Part shown: positions 1 to 7,000 of the stretch, piece after piece
Numbering within the stretch: the first letter of the stretch is position 1
Layout: each line of letters starts with the position of its first letter
From: Candidatus Omnitrophota bacterium
Lineage (GTDB): Bacteria; NPL-UPA2; BS750m-G34
DNA: 7,000 nucleotides
Reading direction: 5' to 3'
Assembly: GCA_030640045.1 (NCBI GenBank)
Contig: DAOWKF010000136.1
Location: 1 to 7,000, forward strand
Position numbers and translations under genes: made by a program
The notes under the pieces: generated by a model
What the model saw: the letters and a program-made list of their open reading frames with translations, nothing else
Database searches by the model: none
What the model was told of the DNA's origin: nothing

Positions 1-755
1 ATTTCTACAGCATTTACCAACTTTATTGGAGGAATAAAGTGAAAATAGTGATGAAGTCCATTCCAGGAACTTATAAAAAACGGTATAGCAAATCCTATCC
101 ACATAAGCTTATTCCTGAAAAATGGTTTTATTAGTCTTCTCTTTTCATCATCCTGCACCATTTCAAGGGGCAGTTGCGCTAAAGGATAGACTAACTTTTC
201 CTTTTCTACCCATTGCTTACGGAGAATGACCATAATACAGAGCATGACCATATAGAGCGCAAAAATAAAAATTAACCAAAAGAATAGAGGCTTTATCCAT
301 GCCATCCAGGGAATCTGTTCACCTTTTGGCAGGCCTTCAAAGAAATACTGAACCACCTTTTGCCCCCGGGGGAAAAGCCACGGTTTTAAATAGGGTTGGA
401 TAATCTGAGCCCAGTTATTCTCCGGTGTAGCATAATAAAAAGGTGCAGCAATCATAGGACAGAGCTGCGCCCCTAATCCCATGGTGGTAATGGAGCAGGT
501 TATAAGAAGCATTATATAGATAAGAATAAGCTCATGGGAAGAAAATTGAAAGGTTTTCTTAATAGAGCCTAAGACTGGATTAAGTAAGAGAACCAAAACA
601 AAAAATATAAAAATTCCTCCAGCCGGCATATGGTCAATGGCTAAGTATGACCCATGAACTATACTTATGCTGTAATGGGCCATTATAATGACTAAGAAAG
701 AAAGGATAAGTCCGGTTAAGCATGCCCGCCAGGTGAAGAATGAATTATTTTGCAT
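1..755 (-). CDS. Multi-pass membrane protein, DUF6785/DUF6784-like (3' end outside window)
   Basis: The reading frame is open from an ATG at 755-753 to the window edge, giving 251 residues; an in-frame TAG two codons upstream makes this the first possible start. Hydrophobic segments lie near residues 13-33, 46-60, 72-92, 155-178 and 222-240, so this is an integral inner-membrane protein. The opening FTWRA and the WVEKEKLVYPLAQLPLEM stretch (about residues 182-199), just after a membrane segment, recall the DUF6785/DUF6784 proteins of Planctomycetes, Omnitrophota and relatives, which resemble oligopeptide-transporter (OPT) proteins in this motif. That assignment is from memory of the family, whose members are usually about 600 residues, so more than half is missing. 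Transport is a guess; no substrate can be named. A 73-base gap and its own putative promoter separate it from the isomerase gene upstream. Confidence 0.65.
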   Translation of the reverse strand, partial: MQNNSFFTWRACLTGLILSFLVIIMAHYSISIVHGSYLAIDHMPAGGIFIFFVLVLLLNPVLGSIKKTFQFSSHELILIYIMLLITCSITTMGLGAQLCPMIAAPFYYATPENNWAQIIQPYLKPWLFPRGQKVVQYFFEGLPKGEQIPWMAWIKPLFFWLIFIFALYMVMLCIMVILRKQWVEKEKLVYPLAQLPLEMVQDDEKRRLIKPFFRNKLMWIGFAIPFFISSWNGLHHYFHFIPPIKLVNAVE

Positions 756-762
756 TACCTAA

Positions 763-790
763 ACTTTACCACAAAAAATTAATTTGTCAA
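763..790 (-). promoter_or_regulatory. Putative sigma70-type promoter for the membrane protein
   Basis: Reading the minus strand, a perfect TTGACA (790-785) is followed after 16 bases by TAAAGT (768-763), four of six matches to the -10 consensus. A start of transcription about seven bases further on falls at about 756-757, right at the ATG at 755, so the mRNA would be leaderless or almost so. A weak TAGG lies just two bases before the ATG, which is too close for a normal ribosome binding site. Matches can arise by chance in such AT-rich DNA. Confidence 0.35.
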
Positions 791-798
791 ATTTTTTG
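772..798. repeat. AT-rich inverted repeat between isomerase and membrane-protein genes
   Basis: Nine-base arms CAAAAAATT (772-780) and AATTTTTTG (790-798) are perfect inverted complements around a nine-base centre. A second, overlapping palindrome, AATTTG-T-CAAATT (781-793), lies inside. The element overlaps the putative -35 box at 785-790. It could be an operator, or an AT-rich hairpin helping to end transcription of the sugar operon; the stem has one G-C pair, so it is a poor intrinsic terminator. Confidence 0.3.
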
Positions 799-828
799 GG
801 ATTAAAAAAATGTGCAAATATAGGGTAG

Positions 829-2064
<1,236 letters not shown>

Positions 2065-2068
<4 letters not shown>

Positions 2069-3750
2069 TCCTTCCTCACTTTGTTTTTTATCTTAAGTAG
2101 TTCCTTCATAATATGTTTTAGGTTCCCTTGCCTGTCGCTGCCAAATGTGTCGTGCAGTTCAAGATATAGCCTATATAGCTGGTTATAAATCTCGTGCGCT
2201 TTCTTATGCGGTTCATATCTTATACTTTTGATACCACTCATTGCCTTTTGGGCATCCTCTACTCTGGCGAACCCTTCACCAGCTACTGCTCCAAACATAC
2301 TAGCGCCTAAAGCACAAGTCTGGCTTGAGCGAGAAACCTTCATGGGCCTGCCTGTAATATCAGCATATATCTGCATAAGAATGGCGTTTTTCTCTGCGAT
2401 ACCTCCACAGTTTATAATATCCTTAACATGGACTCCATACTCCTCAAATCTCTCAATAATGACCCTTGCTCCAAATGCTGTGGCTTCAATTAATGCCTTG
2501 TATACCTCTTCCGGTCGTGTATGAAGGGTCTGGCCAAGAAGCAGGCCTGTAAGTTTAGCGTCAACTAAGATAGTTCTATTACCATTGTTCCAGTCAAGAG
2601 CCATGAGTCCGCTTTCACCGGGCTTTAAATCTTTAGCTTTTTCAGTTAAATGTTTATGTACATGGACTATTTTTTTATTATCCCCAATCAAATTCACAAA
2701 CCAGTTAAAAATATCTCCTACAGCAGATTGACCTGCCTCCAGGCCAAAATATCCTGGTAAAATGGACCCATCTACTATCCCACAAAGGCCAGGGATATTT
2801 GAAAATCTCTTCTTATCAGGCACAACCATCATATCGCAGGTGGAAGTACCTATTATTTTAACCAGTGTCCCCGGCTTTACCCCGGCTCCAACTGCTCCCA
2901 TATGGGCATCAAATGCTCCAACTGCTACTGCAATCCCTTGTTTAAGCCCTAATTTCTTTGCATATTCTCTGGAAAGTCCTCCTGCTTTTATATCAGAAGT
3001 ATATGCCTTTTTGTAAAGCCTTTTCCTTAATTCCGCAAGTTTTGGATCAAACTTAGTTAAAAAATCTTCTGCTGGTAGTCCTCCCCACTCATTATTATAC
3101 ATGGCCTTGTGACCTGCAGCACAGACACCCCGCTTTATCTCTAAAGGATTTGTATTTCCAGTTAAAACTCCTGGAATAAAATCAGCAAGTTCAACCCAGG
3201 AATAGGCATTTTTAAATACCTCTGAATCAACCCTTAAGCAATGTAAGATCTTAGAAAAGAACCACTCTGAAGAGTAAGTCCCACCACACTTGGCAAGATA
3301 CTCAGGATGTAATTCCCTTGCTAAGGCAGTTATCTCTTCTGCCTCTTCATGGCTGGAATGGTCTTTCCAGAGCCAGGCATGGGCATTTAGATTATTTTTA
3401 AATTTGTTATTAAATGCTAAGGATATACCTTCTTTATCCACAGGGATAGGAGTACTACCTGTAGTATCAACCCCAATACCAATAATATTTTCTTTAGAAA
3501 ATCCTTTAACTTTCTTAGCCTTATGTAAAGCGCTCAGGCAGGCATATTCCAGTCCGTCTATATAATCTCCGGGAGATTGCCTGGCTACATTAGGATCCTT
3601 TTTATCTAAAAAAATGCCATCTTTACCACGCGTATAATTGCGCACGTGAGTAGCAATCTCTTCTCCATTAGAAATATCAACAATAAGCGCTCTTACAGAG
3701 TTAGTCCCAAAATCCAGCCCTAAACTAAATTTTCTTTTTACCATTTTCAC
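2065..3750 (-). CDS. araB: L-ribulokinase (FGGY-family sugar kinase)
   Basis: Cytoplasmic kinase that phosphorylates L-ribulose with ATP to L-ribulose-5-phosphate, the substrate of AraD encoded next. Its 561 residues match the usual AraB length (about 560); most other FGGY kinases are nearer 500. The actin-fold marks are in order: phosphate-1 loop DFGTNSVR (13-20), GVDTTGS (93-99), AHAWLWKDH (123-131), TYSSEWFFSK (158-167), the catalytic-aspartate motif GAFDAHMGAVGAG (278-290, D281), GTSTCD (301-306), GLEAGQSAVGDIFNW (336-350), and the nucleotide-binding NCGGIAEKN (447-455). The start is GTG at 3750, overlapping the ilvD stop as GTGA, or ATG at 3744 two codons later. Neither has a clear ribosome binding site, so translation is probably coupled to ilvD. 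It ends in TGA overlapping the araD start. It is visibly more AT-rich than ilvD. Confidence 0.9.
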
Positions 3751-5495
3751 AAGGGTTCGCTTAAAACTGCTCCGGTATCAGCGCTGGAGACAAAGATAGA
3801 ATACCGTGCAAGCCAGCCGCCTTTTACTTTTGATCTAAAGGGTTTTTGCTTTTTTATCCTCTGTCTTATTTCATTTGCTGAGAGCTTTACATTTATTGCT
3901 TTCTTATTGACATCTATCTCGATTTTATCTCCGTTCTTGAGGATTCCTATCTCACCTCCGGATGCAGCCTCCGGAGAGATATGACCGACACAGAGGCCTC
4001 TTGTCCCGCCGGAAAAACGGCCGTCAGTAATCAGGGCTGCCTTTATATCTCTTCCTTTTATTGCGGCTGTCGGTGAAAGCATCTCCTGCATACCTGGGCC
4101 GCCTTTTGGCCCCTCATAACGGATAACTACCACATCATTGTCCCGGACCTCGCCTTTTAAGATTCCTTTTAAGGCTGTTTCCTGTGATTCATATATCCTT
4201 GCCCTACCGCAAAAAGCAAGCATATCTCTATCAACTCCGCTTGTCTTTACTACAGAACCTTTTTTTGCAATATTTCCAAAAAGGATTGCCAACCCGCCTT
4301 GAGGAGAAAAGGCATTGCTAACTGTGCGAATTACATCTCCGTCAGGAGCAGGGGCCTTTCGGACATAATTCCCTAAAATTCCGTAAACAGTTTTTGCATT
4401 AAGTTTTAGAGGGCTTTGCTTACCCATATGAATAGATTTTAAGATTGTTCCTACTCCACCAACTCTATGCACATCCTCAAGATGAATTTCAGGCCTGGAC
4501 GGCGAAATCTTTACTACATTGGCTGTTGCGCGGGCGAGGGTGTTAAGACGTCTCAGGTCATACTTAATACCTGCCTCATGGGCAAGGGCGAGGACATGCA
4601 AAACTGTATTTGTAGAACCTCCCATAGCCATATCCAGAATAAATGCATTGTCAATGGAGTCCCTGGTTAAGATATCAAGGGGCAATATCTTTTTCTTCAT
4701 AAGAAATATTATTTTCCCGGCTGCATTTTTTATGAGATTAACCCTTTCAGGATTTAATCGATACTGCCTCTTTTTACCTTTTTCCCGACGGGTAGCCGGG
4801 ATCGTTCCGTTGCCGGGTAAGGCGAATCCCAACACCTCTCCCAGACAGTTCATTGAGTTTGCCGTAAACATCCCGGCGCAGCTCCCGTAACCGGGACACG
4901 CGCATTCTGTTAATTTTTCTAATTCTTTTTTTGCTATTTTGCCGGCGCTGTATTTCCCCACCCCTTCAAAGATAGAAATCAGGTCTGTTTTATCGGGGCC
5001 GGCAAGCATCGGCCCTCCGCTTACGTAAAGAGAAGGGATATTAATTCTCGCCATTGCATTGAACATTGCCGGAACAATCTTATCGCAATTTCCGATTCCT
5101 ATCCACGCGTCGCAAGGATGCGCGCCAATGATGGTCTCAATCTGGTCGACAATTAATTCCCTGGAGGCGAGTGAATATTTCATTCCAAAATGCCCCATGG
5201 CAATACCGTCGCAGATTGCCCCTCCGATATTCGTGTACCAGACATTCACTCCCTGCTTTTCCAATTCCCGTTTCAAAACTGCTCCTAATTTATCGAGATG
5301 GGCATGTCCCGGGATTTGATTGGTATATGAATTCACAATAGTTACAAAAGGTCTCTTTAAATCGGCCATTGTTTTACACACGCCTTCGGCAATCATTAGA
5401 GAGGCCGCCGGTAACATATGCGGGCCTTCTCTAAAAATATCGCTGCCGTATCTCCGGACATTTTCAATACCTTTATTTATTTTTTTTGCGTGCAT
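3747..5495 (-). CDS. ilvD: IlvD/Edd-family dehydratase (dihydroxy-acid or sugar-acid dehydratase)
   Basis: An iron-sulfur dehydratase of 582 residues. IlvD removes water from 2,3-dihydroxy acids to give 2-oxo acids in valine and isoleucine synthesis; relatives dehydrate sugar acids such as arabinonate or gluconate. Visible marks are NSYTNQIPGHAHL (55-67), CDGIAMGHFGMKYSL (95-109), GNCDK with cluster ligand C137, SGGPMLAG (159-166), CPGYGSCAGMFTANSM with cluster ligand C206, the catalytic-serine motif TDGRFSGGTRG, and a C-terminus WLARYSIFVSSADTGAVL typical of IlvD. The first motif reads PGH, as in E. coli IlvD, where [2Fe-2S]-type enzymes have PCN. No other ilv gene is nearby, and the gene leads a pentose operon, so the substrate is open. 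ATG 5495 has a perfect AAGGAG six bases upstream and a good promoter. The stop overlaps araB by three bases (GTGA). Confidence 0.85.
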   Translation of the reverse strand: MHAKKINKGIENVRRYGSDIFREGPHMLPAASLMIAEGVCKTMADLKRPFVTIVNSYTNQIPGHAHLDKLGAVLKRELEKQGVNVWYTNIGGAICDGIAMGHFGMKYSLASRELIVDQIETIIGAHPCDAWIGIGNCDKIVPAMFNAMARINIPSLYVSGGPMLAGPDKTDLISIFEGVGKYSAGKIAKKELEKLTECACPGYGSCAGMFTANSMNCLGEVLGFALPGNGTIPATRREKGKKRQYRLNPERVNLIKNAAGKIIFLMKKKILPLDILTRDSIDNAFILDMAMGGSTNTVLHVLALAHEAGIKYDLRRLNTLARATANVVKISPSRPEIHLEDVHRVGGVGTILKSIHMGKQSPLKLNAKTVYGILGNYVRKAPAPDGDVIRTVSNAFSPQGGLAILFGNIAKKGSVVKTSGVDRDMLAFCGRARIYESQETALKGILKGEVRDNDVVVIRYEGPKGGPGMQEMLSPTAAIKGRDIKAALITDGRFSGGTRGLCVGHISPEAASGGEIGILKNGDKIEIDVNKKAINVKLSANEIRQRIKKQKPFRSKVKGGWLARYSIFVSSADTGAVLSEPL

Positions 5496-5501
5496 GTTTA
5501 T

Positions 5502-5507
5502 CTCCTT
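5502..5507 (-). promoter_or_regulatory. Ribosome binding site of the ilvD-like gene
   Basis: AAGGAG on the minus strand ends six bases before the ATG at 5495, which fixes that start. It is the strongest such site in the operon; the downstream genes rely on overlaps or weak sites. Confidence 0.8.
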
Positions 5508-5517
5508 CGTTACCTAC

Positions 5518-5546
5518 ATTTTACCTGAAGTAAGTTGTGATGTAAA
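5518..5546 (-). promoter_or_regulatory. Promoter of the ilvD-araB-araD-isomerase operon
   Basis: On the minus strand TTTACA (5546-5541, five of six -35 matches) and TAAAAT (5523-5518, five of six -10 matches) are 17 bases apart, the ideal spacing. Transcription would start near 5511, leaving a leader of about 16 bases that contains the AAGGAG site. With such a short leader, an attenuator or riboswitch is unlikely, so control would be by a protein at the promoter. Confidence 0.6.
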
Positions 5547-5550
5547 GAGG

Positions 5551-5578
5551 TAGACAAAATAAATGAATATGTTATAAT
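5551..5578 (+). promoter_or_regulatory. Promoter of hss
   Basis: TAGACA (5551-5556, five of six) and a perfect TATAAT (5573-5578) are 16 bases apart. Transcription would begin near 5585, giving a leader of about 80 bases that holds the palindromic hairpin at 5595-5641. The -35 box lies four bases from the -35 box of the opposite operon promoter, so polymerase may not occupy both at once. Confidence 0.6.
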
Positions 5579-5590
5579 AAATTTCATAAA

Positions 5591-5647
5591 TTAGATTACC
5601 CGATCAAGCATGTCCTCGACCGCGATCGGGGATCGGGTAATGACATA
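5591..5647. repeat. Palindromic repeat (hairpin) in the hss leader
   Basis: Perfect 11-base arms ATTACCCGATC (5595-5605) and GATCGGGTAAT (5631-5641) surround 25 bases. The right arm's GATCGGG is also present as a direct tandem copy just before it (5624-5630 and 5631-5637), which allows two pairing registers. The outer ends TTAGATT and AATGACATA are identical to those of the repeat in araD. It lies between the predicted transcription start and the hss ribosome binding site, three bases upstream of AAGGAG, so it would fold in the mRNA leader. No U-run follows, so it is not an intrinsic terminator. Confidence 0.7.
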
Positions 5648-5649
5648 AT

Positions 5650-5655
5650 AAGGAG
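5650..5655 (+). promoter_or_regulatory. Ribosome binding site of hss
   Basis: AAGGAG lies eight bases before ATG 5664 but only two bases before another in-frame ATG at 5658. The spacing therefore selects 5664 as the start. Confidence 0.75.
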
Positions 5656-5663
5656 AGATGACA

Positions 5664-7000
5664 ATGGCTGTGAGAAAAAAAATAAAATTTGACGGGAGGT
5701 TATTGGTTATCGGCTGCGGCTCTGTTTCACAATGCGCCATTCCGTTGATACTCGAACTTATCGAAATGCCGCCGGGGGAAATTACTATTATGGATTTTGT
5801 TGATAACCGCGGGCGCATCAAAGGCGCCTTGGCCAAAGGCGTAAAATACACGACGGAAAAAATAACAGCTGATAACTATGCCGAACTCCTTGGGAAATAC
5901 ACAGGGGCCGGTGACATGATTATCGACCTTGCGTGGAATATCGATTGCAATGCAATAGTCCAGTGGTGCCGCGACAACCAAGTCTTATACGCCAACACCT
6001 CTGTCGAAGAATGGGACCCGTACAAGGATTCTGAGCGTAATGACCCGGCCAAATACACCTTATATTGCAGACATCTGCAGCTCCGCAAGATGATAGATGA
6101 CTGGGGTGATAATAACGGCACTACGGCTATTGCTGACCACGGCGCAAATCCAGGCCTTGTATCGCACTTCACGAAATACGCGCTTATAGATATTGCCAAA
6201 AAGATTTTGAAAGAAAAACCGGATGACCCAAGAAGGAATGAACTGGAGCATGCCCTGCAGGATAAAAGCTTCGCAAGGCTTGCCCGGATCGAGGGTGTCA
6301 AGACCATTCACATAAGCGAACGGGATACGCAGATTACCGACCAGCCTAAAGAGGTAAACGAGTTTGTCAACACATGGAGCATCGAAGGTTTCTTTGAAGA
6401 AGGCGTTGCGCCTACGGAGTTAGGCTGGGGAACGCATGAGCGCTATATCCCTAAGAATGCCTTTTTCCATAAGGTCGGCCCTAAAAACCAGATTTGTCTC
6501 GCATCGATCGGCATGAAAACATGGGTGCGTTCCTGGGTGCCTTGCGGTGAAATTACAGGCATGGTCATCCGTCACGGAGAGGCATTCAGCATTTCAGACA
6601 GGCTGACGGTGCTGGAAAACGGGAAGGCTGTTTACCGGCCGACTGTCCACTATGCATACCGGCCGTGTGACGCTGCTATGAATTCCATACAGGAACTTGA
6701 GATGAGGCAGTATAAGCTCCAGGAAAAGCAGCGTATAATGAACGATGAGATTATAAACGGACGGGATGAATTGGGGGTTTTGCTTATGGGGCATGATTTT
6801 AAATCATGGTGGTGCGGGAGCTTGCTTGATATAGACACCTCGCGAAAACTCGTCCCCCACCAGCAGGCAACCACACTCCAGGTTGCAATCTCTGTAGTAT
6901 CGGCAACTATATGGATGATTAAAAATCCAAGAAGAGGATTCTTGCTGCCGGACGATGTAGACCACGAGGAGATCCTGAAGGTCGCTATCCCTTATATAAC
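5664..7000 (+). CDS. hss: Homospermidine synthase (3' end outside window)
   Basis: Cytoplasmic NAD-dependent enzyme that joins an aminobutyl group from putrescine (or spermidine) to a second putrescine, making the polyamine homospermidine. The frame stays open for 445 codons to the window edge; bacterial enzymes of this type have about 480 residues, so roughly 30 are missing. The N-terminus FDGRLLVIGCGSVSQ contains the Rossmann NAD-binding GxGxxxQ (17-23). Further marks are MDFVDNR, the DHGANPGLVSHF motif (158-169), VNTWSIEGFFEEG (235-247), and PTELGWGTHE. W238 is the likely counterpart of the essential active-site tryptophan known from the Blastochloris viridis enzyme. The sequence favours this family over the related saccharopine dehydrogenases and carboxynorspermidine synthase. 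It is transcribed divergently from the sugar operon, with its own promoter and a strong ribosome binding site. No other polyamine gene is visible. Confidence 0.9.
   Translation, partial: MAVRKKIKFDGRLLVIGCGSVSQCAIPLILELIEMPPGEITIMDFVDNRGRIKGALAKGVKYTTEKITADNYAELLGKYTGAGDMIIDLAWNIDCNAIVQWCRDNQVLYANTSVEEWDPYKDSERNDPAKYTLYCRHLQLRKMIDDWGDNNGTTAIADHGANPGLVSHFTKYALIDIAKKILKEKPDDPRRNELEHALQDKSFARLARIEGVKTIHISERDTQITDQPKEVNEFVNTWSIEGFFEEGVAPTELGWGTHERYIPKNAFFHKVGPKNQICLASIGMKTWVRSWVPCGEITGMVIRHGEAFSISDRLTVLENGKAVYRPTVHYAYRPCDAAMNSIQELEMRQYKLQEKQRIMNDEIINGRDELGVLLMGHDFKSWWCGSLLDIDTSRKLVPHQQATTLQVAISVVSATIWMIKNPRRGFLLPDDVDHEEILKVAIPYI

Noticed and set aside
772..798. Intrinsic terminator of the sugar operon
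   Set aside because: The stem is almost all A-T pairs, so it is recorded only as an inverted repeat.
4519..4890. Plus-strand open frame of 123 residues inside ilvD
   Set aside because: It is an antisense shadow of a well-conserved gene, with no start signal or family resemblance.
5610..5648. A 12-codon upstream ORF inside the hss leader hairpin
   Set aside because: It has no ribosome binding site and is made entirely of the palindromic repeat.
5876..6311. Minus-strand open frames of 143 and 83 residues within hss
   Set aside because: Both lie opposite the conserved homospermidine synthase frame and have no independent support.

Overview
The window looks like a chromosomal stretch from an uncultured, probably anaerobic bacterium. 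A PVC-type lineage such as Omnitrophota would fit the mix of genes and small palindromic repeats, but this is an impression from gene content; nothing in the window fixes the taxonomy. No rRNA, tRNA, CRISPR array or transposase gene was seen.

Layout. (1) 1-755, minus strand: N-terminal 251 residues of a multi-pass membrane protein resembling the DUF6785/DUF6784 family, cut by the window edge, with its own putative promoter. (2) 829-5495, minus strand: a tight four-gene unit transcribed in the order ilvD-like dehydratase, araB (L-ribulokinase), araD (L-ribulose-5-phosphate 4-epimerase), YdaE-type cupin D-lyxose ketol-isomerase. The first two junctions overlap by 3-4 bases and the last gap is 7 bases. 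(3) 5496-5663: a divergent promoter region with back-to-back -35 boxes, a strong ribosome binding site on each side, and a palindromic repeat in the leader of the plus-strand gene. (4) 5664-7000, plus strand: homospermidine synthase (hss), nearly complete but running off the right edge.

How the genes may work together. AraB and AraD convert L-ribulose to L-ribulose-5-phosphate and then to D-xylulose-5-phosphate. The usual first enzyme, L-arabinose isomerase (AraA), is absent here; a cupin-type isomerase of the D-lyxose isomerase family sits in its place. That enzyme class interconverts D-lyxose/D-xylulose, and some members act on L-ribose or mannose, so the unit may feed L-ribose (or another pentose) into the pentose phosphate pathway. 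The IlvD-like enzyme could serve valine/isoleucine synthesis or dehydrate a sugar acid. Hss makes the polyamine homospermidine and has no obvious link to the sugar genes.

Main surprises. The isomerase gene has an in-frame TAG after codon 104, with well-conserved cupin sequence (including the last metal histidine) continuing in the same frame to a TAA. The first codons of araD are made of a dispersed palindromic repeat. A second, different palindrome in the hss leader has the same outer ends as that repeat, suggesting that one mobilisation system spread both.
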